In this document: positions 35,707-44,756 of the stretch, piece by piece
Position numbering within the stretch: position 1 is the stretch's first letter
Layout: each line of letters opens with the position of its first letter
Assembly (NCBI RefSeq): GCF_030297175.1
Contig: NZ_AP028070.1
Location: 434,001-498,000 of the forward strand
DNA length: 64,000 nt
Direction of reading: 5' to 3'
Source of the DNA: Marinobacter sp. LA51
Lineage (GTDB): Bacteria > Pseudomonadota > Gammaproteobacteria > Pseudomonadales > Oleiphilaceae
The notes under the pieces: generated by a model
Seen by the model: only the letters and a program-made list of their open reading frames with translations
Told to the model about the DNA's origin: nothing
The model's database searches: none
Made by a program: the position numbers and the translations under genes

Positions 35707-35885
35707 CATAACTTTAGCCTCGTCGTGCGAGGCTGCCCCATAGAGGGTCATTCACCTCACGAATAACCCTCACTTGCAATTTCGATTGCTGTTACGGGAT
35801 TCCCCGACTAGTTTTTAGCGCAGACATCTGGTGCGAAGTTGCGCCGATGCGCCGCAAAATTCTTAAAACAGCGACGGAAAACGCG

Positions 35886-37448
35886 ATGAAAAAACTACTG
35901 ACAGCTTTTGTTGGTTCCATGGCCCTGGCCTCTGCCCCGGTAGCGATGTCTGCCGAGGCGAACAAGGAACTGAAAATGGCGTACGACGCCGACCCGGTCA
36001 CGCTCGACATTCACGAGCAGCTTTCCGGCGGTATGCTGCAGCTCTCTCATATGACTTTTGATCCCCTGGTTCGCTGGAATAAAGAGCTGGGTTTTGATGG
36101 TCGTCTGGCGGAAAGCTGGGAGCGAATTGACGAAAACACCATGCGCTTCAAGCTGCGCGAGGGCGTTAAGTTCCATTCAGGCAATGAACTGACGACCAAA
36201 GATGTCCAGTTCACCTTCAACCGCCTGAAGCAGAGCCAGGATTTCAAGGCCATCTTCAAACCGTTCAGTGGCATCAATGTTATTGACGACTACACCTTCG
36301 AGCTGGTCACCAGCGAGCCGTACCCGCTGCTGCTGAACACCGCGACTTACATTTTCCCGATGGACAGCGAGTTTTACAGCGGCCAGACCGACAGCGGTCA
36401 GGCCAAAGACGCCATCGTCAAGCACGGCAACTCGTTCGCCTCCAGCAACATGTCGGGTACCGGCCCGTACACCGTGGCCAGCCGTCAGCAGGGCGTGCGT
36501 GTGGAATTCGAGCGTTTTGACGATTACTGGGATTCCGAGTCTCCGGGCAACGTTGGCAAGATCGTGCTGACTCCGATCAAAGAGAACAACACCCGGGTAT
36601 CTGCACTGCTGTCTGGTGGTGTTGATTTCGTGGCGCCGGTTCCGCCGACCGATCTCGAGCGTATCCGCAACGACAAGAACTCCGAGCTCGTCACCATGAG
36701 CGGTACCCGCATCATCCTGTTCCACATGAACCAGGAGCGGGTTGAAGCGTTCAAGAATCCGAAGGTGCGTCAGGCCATCGCCTACGCCATTAACCAGGAA
36801 GGCATCGCCGCCAAGATCATGAAAGGTTTTGCGACGCCGGCCGCACAGATGTCACCCGCAGGTTACCAGGGCCATAACGAAGCGCTGACTCCGCGCTTTG
36901 ACGTGGCCAAGGCCCAGGAGCTGATGAAGGAAGCCGGTTACGAGGACGGCTTCACCATCTCCATGATGGCGCCGAACAACCGCTACGTGAACGATGCCAA
37001 GATCGCCCAGGCGGTTGCCGCCATGCTGGCACGCATCAACATCACTGTGGACCTGAAGACTCTGCCGAAAGCCCAGTACTGGCCGGAGTACGACAACCGC
37101 GCTGCGGACATGATGATGATTGGTTGGCACGCGGATACCGAAGACTCGGCGAACTTCTTTGAGTTCCTGACCTTCTGCCCGGATGCGGACAGCGGTTCTG
37201 GCCAATACAACGCTGGCAACTACTGCAACGCCGAGCTCGATGCCCTGGTTGACAAGGCCAACGTTGAAACCGATCTGGATAAGCGTGCCGCCATGTTGAA
37301 GGAAGTTGAGCAGCGTCTGTACGACGAAGCTGCTTTCGTTCCGTTGCACTGGCAGGACCTGGCCTGGGCCAGCAAGAAGAGCGTTCAGATTGAGCCGATC
37401 CTGAACGTGATGAACTTCCCGTACCTGGGTGACCTGGTCGTTGAGTAA
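35886..37448 (+). CDS. Peptide ABC transporter periplasmic substrate-binding protein (family 5)
   Basis: This 520-residue protein belongs to the extracellular solute-binding family 5 (DppA/OppA-like). The signal peptide runs to about VAMSAEA; the mature start KELKMAYDADPVTLDIHEQ and the family segment LAESWERIDENTMRFKLREGVKFHSG are characteristic. The ATG at 35886 is chosen because the signal peptide begins there; the in-frame ATG at 35847 adds 13 unneeded residues. A terminator-like hairpin separates it from the permease genes, which would give the binding protein in excess. A dipeptide or oligopeptide ligand is likely given the prolidase downstream, but the family also carries other ligands. 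Confidence 0.9.
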   Translation: MKKLLTAFVGSMALASAPVAMSAEANKELKMAYDADPVTLDIHEQLSGGMLQLSHMTFDPLVRWNKELGFDGRLAESWERIDENTMRFKLREGVKFHSGNELTTKDVQFTFNRLKQSQDFKAIFKPFSGINVIDDYTFELVTSEPYPLLLNTATYIFPMDSEFYSGQTDSGQAKDAIVKHGNSFASSNMSGTGPYTVASRQQGVRVEFERFDDYWDSESPGNVGKIVLTPIKENNTRVSALLSGGVDFVAPVPPTDLERIRNDKNSELVTMSGTRIILFHMNQERVEAFKNPKVRQAIAYAINQEGIAAKIMKGFATPAAQMSPAGYQGHNEALTPRFDVAKAQELMKEAGYEDGFTISMMAPNNRYVNDAKIAQAVAAMLARINITVDLKTLPKAQYWPEYDNRAADMMMIGWHADTEDSANFFEFLTFCPDADSGSGQYNAGNYCNAELDALVDKANVETDLDKRAAMLKEVEQRLYDEAAFVPLHWQDLAWASKKSVQIEPILNVMNFPYLGDLVVE

Positions 37449-37463
37449 TTGCCTCTGAAGGCT

Positions 37464-37496
37464 GGCCGGCGTCGGAGCTTCCGGCGCCGGCCTTTT
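37464..37496 (+). terminator. Attenuator-like hairpin between binding protein and permease genes
   Basis: GGCCGGCG (37464-37471) pairs with CGCCGGCC (37485-37492), with an inner CGG/CCG extension around AGCTT, followed by TTTTATTT. A strong stem with a short U-run inside an operon usually lowers expression of downstream genes relative to the binding protein. Confidence 0.8.
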
Positions 37497-37555
37497 ATTT
37501 GCAGCACGCTTTATTTGAAGCCCGCGCTTCTTAAAGCAAACTCCGGAATTTATCC

Positions 37556-38605
37556 ATGTTAGCGTTTTTGGTTCAGCGGATATCCCAAGCAATACTGGTC
37601 ATGTTTGTGATCAGTGTGATTGCGTTTGCCATCCAGGATGGCCTGGGCGATCCCCTTCAGCAGATGGTTGGCATGTCGGTCTCCGAAGAGGAGCGCGAAG
37701 CCATCCGGGATGAAATGGGTTTGAACGATCCATTGGTGGTCCAGTACCTGCGTTTTGCCGGTAATGCCGTTCAGGGTGATCTGGGCATTTCCTACTTTTA
37801 CGGCAAACCGACACTGGACGTCATTCTCGAGCACCTGCCAGCAACCCTGGAACTGGCCATTGGCGCCAGTCTGATCATCCTGTTTTTCTCGGTGCCCATT
37901 GGCGTCTACGCCGCCATCCGGCCCCAGGCATTACTCTCCAAATTCTTTATGGGGGTTAGCACCGTCGGGATCTCCATCCCGGTCTTCCTGACTGCCATTG
38001 TTCTGATTCAGTTATTCTCCATCGGCGTCACCGTGGATCTGTTCCCGGCCGACACCGGGTGGGGCCAGGGCCTGAACAGCGCGCTGTCGACCGAAGGCGG
38101 TCTGCCGTCCTATGGCCGAGGTGACGAGTTGACGCACCTGTTTGGCACCTGGCACTCCGGGTTCTTCTCCCAGGGCGGTCTGTTGCACCTGATTCTGCCG
38201 GCCATTTCACTGGCCTCCATCATGCTGCCGCTGTTTATCCGGCTGATCCGGGCGGAGATGATGGAAGTGCTGCAGAGCGATTACGTGCGCTATGCCCGGG
38301 CCAAGGGTCTGCAGCCAGCTCGCGTCAATTTCCTGCACGCCCTGAAAAACACCATGCTGCCGGTGATCACCGTTGGCGGTGTCCAGATTGGCACCATGGT
38401 GGCGTACACCATCCTCACCGAAACGGTCTTTCAATGGCCGGGGGTCGGGTTGATGTTCCTCGAAGCCATCACCCGCAGTGATATCCCACTGATCGTGGCC
38501 TACCTGATGGTGGTGGGACTGATCTTCGTAATTACCAACACCATCGTGGATCTGATCTACGGCCTGGTGAACCCAACGGTAAAACTGACAGGTAAGAAAG
38601 CATGA
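37556..38605 (+). CDS. Peptide ABC transporter permease, DppB-like
   Basis: This 349-residue inner-membrane protein has six hydrophobic helices. The N-terminus (MLAFLVQRISQAILVMFVISV) is typical of DppB/OppB proteins, and the EAA-type cytoplasmic loop is seen in YVRYARAKGLQPARVNFLHALKN near residue 245. It contains the long periplasmic insert (about 165-215) seen in many members. It overlaps the next permease by ATGA. Confidence 0.92.
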   Translation: MLAFLVQRISQAILVMFVISVIAFAIQDGLGDPLQQMVGMSVSEEEREAIRDEMGLNDPLVVQYLRFAGNAVQGDLGISYFYGKPTLDVILEHLPATLELAIGASLIILFFSVPIGVYAAIRPQALLSKFFMGVSTVGISIPVFLTAIVLIQLFSIGVTVDLFPADTGWGQGLNSALSTEGGLPSYGRGDELTHLFGTWHSGFFSQGGLLHLILPAISLASIMLPLFIRLIRAEMMEVLQSDYVRYARAKGLQPARVNFLHALKNTMLPVITVGGVQIGTMVAYTILTETVFQWPGVGLMFLEAITRSDIPLIVAYLMVVGLIFVITNTIVDLIYGLVNPTVKLTGKKA

Positions 38606-39534
38606 CGACGGCGACGATTTCACGCTGGGATCGCTTTCGCGACTCCTTCCTCTGGTACAGCTTCAAGCGCGACAAGATTGCCATTGTGAGCTTTCTGGTG
38701 CTGGTGCTGATGGTGGCCGCGGCGGTCTTCGCGCCCTTGCTGGCGCCCACAGATCCGTACGATCTGGCACAGATCAACATCATGAACTCGGAACTGCCGC
38801 CGGTGGGCATGAGCGGGGCCGATGCGGCCTTCCCGCTGGGCACCGATGCCCAGGGCCGTGACATGCTGTCCACCATTCTCTATGGCACCCGGGTATCCCT
38901 GCTGATCGGTTTTGGCGCCGTGGTGCTGCAGGCCGTGCTGGGTATTCTGTTCGGCCTGCTGGCCGGTTACCTGGGTGGTCGGGTGGATTCCATCCTGATG
39001 CGCATCGCCGATGTGCAGCTGTCGTTCTCCACCCTGATGGTCGCGATCATTGTCGGCGCGGTGTTCAAGGCCAGCTTCGGCAACCTGATGTTCGGTGAGA
39101 TCGCCATCTACATGCTGATTTTCATCATCGGTGTGGCCGAGTGGCCGCAGATCGCCCGGACCGTGCGCGCCTCGGTACTGGCGGAGAAGAAGAAAGAGTA
39201 TGTCGATGCCGCCAAGGTCATGGGCTTCGGAACCCGACGCATCATGTTCCGGCACATTCTGCCCAATACCCTGTCGCCGATTTTTGTCATTGCCACGGTG
39301 CAGATCGCCAACGCCATCATTTCCGAGGCGGCGCTGTCGTTCCTGGGGCTGGGCATGCCCGAAACCCAGCCGTCGCTGGGCTCGCTGATCAAATCCGGCT
39401 TTGATTACATCCAGAGTGGTTCCTGGTGGATCACCCTGATTCCCGGCCTGGTGCTGGTGGTGCTCGTGTTGGTCATCAACCTGTTGGGTGACTGGTTGCG
39501 GGATGTCATGAATCCACGGCTCTACAAAGGTTAA
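38602..39534 (+). CDS. Peptide ABC transporter permease, DppC-like
   Basis: The 310-residue second permease has six helices. It opens with the OppC/DppC N-terminal region (FLWYSFKRDKIAIVSFLVLVLM) and carries the PLGTDAQGRDMLSTILYGTRVSL segment. The EAA loop lies near residue 200 (EYVDAAKVMGFGTRRIMFRHILPN), followed by EAALSFLGLGMPETQPSLG. Its ATG overlaps the stop of the first permease. It pairs with it to form the channel. Confidence 0.93.
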   Translation: MTTATISRWDRFRDSFLWYSFKRDKIAIVSFLVLVLMVAAAVFAPLLAPTDPYDLAQINIMNSELPPVGMSGADAAFPLGTDAQGRDMLSTILYGTRVSLLIGFGAVVLQAVLGILFGLLAGYLGGRVDSILMRIADVQLSFSTLMVAIIVGAVFKASFGNLMFGEIAIYMLIFIIGVAEWPQIARTVRASVLAEKKKEYVDAAKVMGFGTRRIMFRHILPNTLSPIFVIATVQIANAIISEAALSFLGLGMPETQPSLGSLIKSGFDYIQSGSWWITLIPGLVLVVLVLVINLLGDWLRDVMNPRLYKG

Positions 39535-39550
39535 AAGGCAGGGGTAAGTA

Positions 39551-40549
39551 ATGGCACTTCTGGAAGTAAAAGATCTTGATGTTCGCTTTGCCGTGCGCGG
39601 CGGCGACCTGACCGCCCTGCGCGGTATCAGCTTCAGCCTGGACAAAGGCGAGCGCCTGGGGTTGGTGGGCGAATCCGGTGCTGGTAAATCCGTGGCCGCG
39701 TTCTCCATCCTCAACCTGATTGCCCGCCCCGGCTACATCGCCGGCGGCCAGATTTTGTTCGAGGGCAAGGACCTGGCGGCCATGAGCGAGCGCGAGCTGC
39801 GCAAGATTCGCGGCAACCGAATCGCGATGATTTTTCAGGATCCGATGATGACCCTGAACCCGGTGCTGTCGATCGGCACCCAGATGGTTGAAGCCATCAA
39901 GGCGCATCGGCGCATCAGCACCAAAGACGCCCGGGCCATTGCCCTGAGCAAGCTCAACAAGGTGCAGATCCCGTCGCCGGAGAAACGTCTGGATCAGTAC
40001 CCGCACGAGCTGTCGGGTGGTATGCGCCAGCGGGTGATCATTGCCATCGCGCTGTTGCTCGACCCGGAAATCATCATCGCCGACGAGCCGACCACCGCCC
40101 TGGACGTGACCATTCAGGCGGAAATCATGGCGCTGCTGCTGGAGTTGTGTGAGCAGGACAACGTCGCCCTGATGCTGATCACCCACGATCTGGGTGTGGT
40201 GTCTCAGGTCACCCAGCGCATGCTGGTGATGTATTCGGGCCGGATTATCGAGCAGGGCTCAACCCGGGAAATCATCAACGATGCCCAGCATCCGTATACC
40301 CAGGGCCTAATCAACGCCCTGCCGCAGATGGGTGAGCCGGGTGAGCGGCTGTTCCAGATTCCGGGTTCCATGCCGTCTCTGAAAAACGTCCCCACCGGCT
40401 GCCCGTTCCATCCACGTTGCAAGTTCGCCACCGAGCAGTGCAAGCGCACCATGCCCGAGTATGTGCGGTCGGGGAATGTGGATGTGGCCTGTTACGAAGT
40501 CAGTAATCTTATTGAGCAGGAGAAACACATGCAGGAGTCGGAACAATGA
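39551..40549 (+). CDS. Peptide ABC transporter ATP-binding protein, DppD-like
   Basis: The 332-residue ATPase has Walker A GESGAGKS near residue 40, signature [15 protein letters not shown] near 157, Walker [15 protein letters not shown] and the switch histidine in LITHDLGVV. The C-terminal oligopeptide-transporter extension ([15 protein letters not shown], then a cysteine set in [14 protein letters not shown] and a final CYE) is present; in DppD-type proteins such cysteines can bind a 4Fe-4S cluster. It overlaps the next ATPase by ATGA. Confidence 0.93.
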   Translation: MALLEVKDLDVRFAVRGGDLTALRGISFSLDKGERLGLVGESGAGKSVAAFSILNLIARPGYIAGGQILFEGKDLAAMSERELRKIRGNRIAMIFQDPMMTLNPVLSIGTQMVEAIKAHRRISTKDARAIALSKLNKVQIPSPEKRLDQYPHELSGGMRQRVIIAIALLLDPEIIIADEPTTALDVTIQAEIMALLLELCEQDNVALMLITHDLGVVSQVTQRMLVMYSGRIIEQGSTREIINDAQHPYTQGLINALPQMGEPGERLFQIPGSMPSLKNVPTGCPFHPRCKFATEQCKRTMPEYVRSGNVDVACYEVSNLIEQEKHMQESEQ

Positions 40550-41562
40550 CCTCACAAACCCCACTGGTCGACATTCGCGGGCTGGAGAAGAGGTTTGACC
40601 TGTCCGGCAGCCTGCTGGAGCAGATCTCGTTCAAGAAGGGCCGTTTTCATCGCAAGCAGGAAGCGGTACACGCCATCAACGGCGTGGACCTGCAGGTGCA
40701 GAAAGGCGAAGCCCTGTGCGTGGTCGGCGAGTCCGGCTGCGGCAAATCCACAGTCGCGCGCACGGTGATGGGGCTGTTGTCGCCCAGCGGCGGCGAGATC
40801 TACTACGACGGCGAGCGCATCGATAATCTGGACGGCAAGGAGGTTCTGCCGTACCGCCGCAAGATGCAGATGATTTTCCAGAATCCCTATGCGTCGTTGA
40901 ACCCGCGGATGACCATCCAGCAAACTCTGGAAGAGCCGATCCGTTTCCATCACCCGGACTGGGATACCGACCGGGTGAAGGAAAAGGTCAGTGAAGTGAT
41001 GCAGTCCGTGGGTATCGACCTGGATTGGGGCAGCCGCTTTGGTCACGAATTCTCCGGCGGCCAGCGTCAGCGTATTGCCATTGCGCGGGCGCTGGCGGTG
41101 GACCCGGAGTTCATCGTGGCGGACGAGCCGATTTCGGCGCTCGACGTGTCCATTCAGGCCCAGGTGCTGAACCTGCTGATGGACGCTCAGGAGAAGCGCA
41201 ACCTGACCTACCTGTTCATCACCCACGACCTGGCTGTGGTGGAGCATTTCGGCACCCGTGTGGCGGTGATGTACCTGGGCCGGGTGTGCGAGCTGGCGGA
41301 CACCAAGACCCTGTTCAGTACTCCGCGCCACCCGTATACCCAGGCCCTGTTGTCGGCCATTCCCAAGCTTGAAGATGACCGGCCCAACCACATCCGCCTG
41401 CAAGGGGAAGTGCCGACACCGGTGAACCTGCCGTCGGGCTGTGTTTTCCATGGTCGTTGCCCCTACGCCAACGAGCGTTGTCGGCAGGAGATTCCGCAGC
41501 TGATCGCCACCGATGAAGGTGCGCAGGTCGCTTGCCACGCGGTCGAAGAAGGGCGGTTGTAA
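40546..41562 (+). CDS. Peptide ABC transporter ATP-binding protein, DppF-like
   Basis: The 338-residue second ATPase has Walker A GESGCGKST near residue 65, MIFQNPYASLNPRMT, signature FSGGQRQRIAIARAL and Walker B FIVADEPISALDV. A C-terminal extension HPYTQALLSAIPKLEDD and cysteines in CVFHGRCPYANERC follow. The segment at residues 20-35 (LLEQISFKKGRFHRKQE) is an insertion before the first nucleotide-binding strand. It closes the transporter operon, 60 bp before the LysR gene. Confidence 0.93.
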   Translation: MTSQTPLVDIRGLEKRFDLSGSLLEQISFKKGRFHRKQEAVHAINGVDLQVQKGEALCVVGESGCGKSTVARTVMGLLSPSGGEIYYDGERIDNLDGKEVLPYRRKMQMIFQNPYASLNPRMTIQQTLEEPIRFHHPDWDTDRVKEKVSEVMQSVGIDLDWGSRFGHEFSGGQRQRIAIARALAVDPEFIVADEPISALDVSIQAQVLNLLMDAQEKRNLTYLFITHDLAVVEHFGTRVAVMYLGRVCELADTKTLFSTPRHPYTQALLSAIPKLEDDRPNHIRLQGEVPTPVNLPSGCVFHGRCPYANERCRQEIPQLIATDEGAQVACHAVEEGRL

Positions 41563-41622
41563 CAGGGGTGCCGGGATAAGCTATGATGCCCGTCATACTT
41601 TTTTGCCCCTCCCGGTGACCCC

Positions 41623-42537
41623 ATGGAAATACGCTGGTTAGAAGACTTTATGGCGCTGGCCCGAACGCGCCATTTCTCACGTGCTGCCGAGTTGCAGCAC
41701 GTGAGCCAGCCTACGTTCAGCCGGCGCATCAAACTCCTCGAAGAAGCCATGGGCGCAACGCTGATCAATCGCCAGACGTTGCCGCTGTCGCTGACCCCAG
41801 CCGGGGAGGCGTTTATCGAGTTGTGTGAACGGGTGACCCGGGACGTTCGCGAAACCCGCGACCGGATCCATGATCTGGAGGCGGAGGCCTCGGCCCGCAT
41901 CAGTGTTGGCTCTACCCAGGGTCTGTTCTCCCATTTCTACCAACAATGGGCCCAACAAGTTGGGCTTGCTGAGCGCCTGCAACTGAACCTGAAAGCCACC
42001 AACTGGGTTGGTGAACAGTTTCTGGATGCCCTGGATAATGGTGAATGTGATCTGGTGCTGTGTTACTGGCATCAGGACCTGCCCTGGGGCGAGCGGCTCG
42101 ATCCGCAACGCTATGAATTCATCACCCTGGCCCGGGAATTCCTGGTGCCGGTGAGTGTGGCCGATGAAGCCGGTCGGCCCAGGTATCCGCTACCCGGCAC
42201 CACTGAGCAGCCGGTGCCGTTGATTGCCTACCACCCGCGCGGGTTTCTGCAATCAGCGATTGAGGCCCACCTGAGCCGCAGCAAAGTCTCGGCGAATCTG
42301 CTGCCACTGAACGAGAATACTCAGTCCGCCAGTATCAAGGCCCTGGTTAAACAGGGGTTTGGTATGGGCTGGCTACCCCAGCGTATGACTGAAAAGAGCG
42401 AGCAATTTGGCAGTCTGGCGCGCGCCGGCGGCGACCAATGGGATGTGCCCTTGGAAATCCGTTTGATCCGACTGCGCCAGCCCCGCTCTGACGACCTATT
42501 AACCCTTTGGACAACCCTGGAAAGCCAACATGCCTGA
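41623..42537 (+). CDS. LysR-family transcriptional regulator
   Basis: This 304-residue regulator has an N-terminal winged helix-turn-helix (about 1-62: ARTRHFSRAAELQHVSQPTFSRRIKLLE) followed by a LysR substrate-binding domain (about 90-295). It lies between the peptide transporter and the prolidase, and its stop overlaps the prolidase start, so it is probably co-expressed with that gene and may regulate the module. Unlike most LysR genes it is in the same direction as its presumed targets. The effector is unknown. Confidence 0.9.
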   Translation: MEIRWLEDFMALARTRHFSRAAELQHVSQPTFSRRIKLLEEAMGATLINRQTLPLSLTPAGEAFIELCERVTRDVRETRDRIHDLEAEASARISVGSTQGLFSHFYQQWAQQVGLAERLQLNLKATNWVGEQFLDALDNGECDLVLCYWHQDLPWGERLDPQRYEFITLAREFLVPVSVADEAGRPRYPLPGTTEQPVPLIAYHPRGFLQSAIEAHLSRSKVSANLLPLNENTQSASIKALVKQGFGMGWLPQRMTEKSEQFGSLARAGGDQWDVPLEIRLIRLRQPRSDDLLTLWTTLESQHA

Positions 42538-43822
42538 GACCGAGATCCTGTCCCTTCAGATTGATCACATCCGGACCCTGCAGCAACGCTACGAAAAGGC
42601 CCTGAAGGCGCACGGATACGACAGCCTGCTGATCAGCTCCGGTGCCGCCCCCATGCGTTACGGCGATGATCAGTCGTGGCAGTTCCAGGGCTACGGCCCG
42701 TTCCTGCATTGGACCGGACTGGCGGGCCAGGAGCACAGCTGGTTGCTGATTCGACCGGGCCAGACCCCGTTACTGTGGCTATACCAGCCGGTCGACTTTT
42801 GGCACGCCAATCTGGAATTGCCGGAAGAACCCTGGCAGCAGGTCGTGGAGGTACGGTTCAGCGAAGGCCGGAGCGCACCGTCGATGGAAAAGTCGGGCAA
42901 GCTGGCGGTGATCGGTGATCCTGCCGGACTGGCCGACGTGCCGGGCGAGCACAACCCGGCTCCTTTGCTGGCTGCCCTGGACGAAACCCGGGTGCGCAAG
43001 ACACCTTACGAAATTGCCTGTCTCGCCCGCGCCAACGAAATTGCCGTAGGCGGACACCGGGCCGCCCGAGACGCATTCCTGGCCGGTGGCAGCGAGTTCG
43101 ACATCAGCCTGGCTTACCAGCAGGCCACCGGGCAGCGCGAGGCCGAAGCGCCATACCACAGCATTATCGGGGTTAACGAACACGCCGGTACCCTGCATTA
43201 CCAGTATTACGATACCCAGGCGCCAGAGCGCCCCCGCAGCCTGTTGATTGACGCCGGCGTGCGCTTTCGGGGCTACTGTTCTGACATTACCCGAACCACA
43301 CCGGCACCCGGTGAGGGCCGATTCGCGGCCCTGGTGCAGGGGTTGGACCAGCTGCAGAATCGCCTGTGCGAAATGGTTGCGCCCGGTGTGGAGTACGCCG
43401 CTATCCACCGCAAGACCCACCAGGGTCTCGCCGCGCTGTTGAACGCAGCTGGCGTGGTATCGGGGCTGGACGATGAAGCCTTGGTAGAGCAGGGAATTAC
43501 CCGCGCCTTCTTTCCCCACGGTATTGGCCATTTCCTGGGAATTCAGGTGCACGATGTCGCTGGCAAGCTTGAGCCGTCCCCGGCTGATGCACCGTTCTTG
43601 CGCCTGACCCGCACCCTGGAAGAGGGCATGGTGGTGACCATCGAGCCTGGTCTCTACATCATTCCGTCACTAATCGATCCAGTGCTAAAGGGGCCGCTTG
43701 GGAAGCACTTCGATCATGAGGTGATTGATGATTTGCGGGGCTGCGGTGGCATTCGCATAGAGGATAACGTGGTGGTGACCGCTGACGGCGCCTGCAACCT
43801 GACCCGTGAGATGGGCGGCTGA
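42530..43822 (+). CDS. pepQ: M24-family Xaa-Pro dipeptidase (prolidase, PepQ/OPAA-like)
   Basis: Prolidases split Xaa-Pro dipeptides in the cytoplasm with two metal ions. The 430-residue protein has the PepQ N-terminal domain (YGDDQSWQFQGYGPFLHWTGL) and the five-ligand metal site: Asp in LLIDAGVRFRGYCSD plus the second Asp there, His in FFPHGIGHFLGIQVHD, Glu in VVTIEPGLY and Glu in GGIRIEDNVV. The family includes the organophosphorus acid anhydrolases of marine Alteromonas, so side activity is possible. It overlaps the LysR gene by 8 bases. Confidence 0.93.
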   Translation: MPETEILSLQIDHIRTLQQRYEKALKAHGYDSLLISSGAAPMRYGDDQSWQFQGYGPFLHWTGLAGQEHSWLLIRPGQTPLLWLYQPVDFWHANLELPEEPWQQVVEVRFSEGRSAPSMEKSGKLAVIGDPAGLADVPGEHNPAPLLAALDETRVRKTPYEIACLARANEIAVGGHRAARDAFLAGGSEFDISLAYQQATGQREAEAPYHSIIGVNEHAGTLHYQYYDTQAPERPRSLLIDAGVRFRGYCSDITRTTPAPGEGRFAALVQGLDQLQNRLCEMVAPGVEYAAIHRKTHQGLAALLNAAGVVSGLDDEALVEQGITRAFFPHGIGHFLGIQVHDVAGKLEPSPADAPFLRLTRTLEEGMVVTIEPGLYIIPSLIDPVLKGPLGKHFDHEVIDDLRGCGGIRIEDNVVVTADGACNLTREMGG

Positions 43823-43872
43823 AACATCCGGTTGCACAAAATTAACACGATGGGGTTGTAATTCTAGACGCA

Positions 43873-43891
43873 AATAACAATAATTATCACT
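43873..43891 (+). promoter_or_regulatory. Putative Fur box upstream of bfd
   Basis: The stretch AATAACAATAATTATCACT matches the 19-bp Fur consensus at about 12 positions by my alignment and lies 30 bp before the bfd start. Iron-repressed bfd expression is normal in gammaproteobacteria. Confidence 0.65.
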
Positions 43892-43920
43892 CACTTTATT
43901 GTCGTCAGTGAGAGAGCCCT

Positions 43921-44127
43921 ATGTACGTGTGCCTTTGTCACGGTGTCACCGACCGAGAAATCCGCGAAGCTGCCGAGAATGGCGTCACTTCCATGCGCCA
44001 GTTGGGTAAGGAAATGGGTGTCGGCACTCAGTGTGGCCGCTGCGCCGCCACCGCGCGTGAGATCCTGAGAGAAGCGGCGACCCCGGACTACCTGTCGCTG
44101 GCCAACCTGCTGGCACAACCGGCCTAG
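43921..44127 (+). CDS. bfd: Bacterioferritin-associated ferredoxin Bfd
   Basis: Bfd reduces the haem of bacterioferritin to release stored iron. The 68-residue product has the BFD-like 2Fe-2S site with cysteines at 4, 6, 38 and 41 (CLC ... CGRC), the usual spacing. It begins shortly after a Fur-like box and a GAGAGAG ribosome-binding site. Bacterioferritin is encoded 143 bp downstream, which supports the assignment. Confidence 0.95.
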   Translation: MYVCLCHGVTDREIREAAENGVTSMRQLGKEMGVGTQCGRCAATAREILREAATPDYLSLANLLAQPA

Positions 44128-44270
44128 GCATCATTTAACACTACTCGCCCCCACTGGAGCCGGCCGCCCTGGCCGGCATTGTTGCAACTGGTTCCCGCCT
44201 GCAATTTTTTATTACCGCATAACCGGCTATCCTAAGAAATCGTACTCATCCGTCATCAAGGAGCCCGGTC

Positions 44271-44747
44271 ATGAAAGGCGATAAGAAAGTTATCCAATAC
44301 CTGAACAAAGTGCTTTGCAACGAACTCACCGCCATCAACCAGTACTTTTTGCACTCGCGCATGTACAAGGACTGGGGTATTACCAAGCTCGCCGACAAGG
44401 AATACGAAGAGTCCATCGACGAGATGAAGCACGCCGACCAGCTGATCGAACGCATTCTGTTCCTTCAGGGGCTGCCGAACCTGCAGGATCTCAACAAGCT
44501 GTTGATTGGTGAAAACGTTGAGGAAATGATCGCCTGCGATCTGAAAATTGAGCACACTGCCCACGTCGACCTGAAAGAAGCCATCGCCTACTGCGAGCAG
44601 GTCCAGGATTACGGTAGCCGACAGTTGTTCCGTAGCATTCTCGACAGCGAAGAAGAGCACATCGACTGGCTGGAAACCCAGCAGGAACTGATTACGCAGA
44701 TGGGCATTCAGAACTACATCCAGCTGCAATCATCCGCCGCGGAGTAA
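44271..44747 (+). CDS. bfr: Bacterioferritin
   Basis: The 158-residue four-helix protein forms the 24-subunit iron store. Ferroxidase ligands appear as Glu18, Glu51, His54 and the EEEH set near 127-130; Met52 is the haem ligand, so it is a haem-binding bacterioferritin. It follows bfd after a 143-bp gap containing a 7-bp GC stem (44159-44177), and AAGGAG gives a good ribosome-binding site. The next gene, a phosphomannomutase, starts only 9 bp after its stop, an odd pairing. Confidence 0.96.
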   Translation: MKGDKKVIQYLNKVLCNELTAINQYFLHSRMYKDWGITKLADKEYEESIDEMKHADQLIERILFLQGLPNLQDLNKLLIGENVEEMIACDLKIEHTAHVDLKEAIAYCEQVQDYGSRQLFRSILDSEEEHIDWLETQQELITQMGIQNYIQLQSSAAE

Positions 44748-44756
44748 AACCTGACA

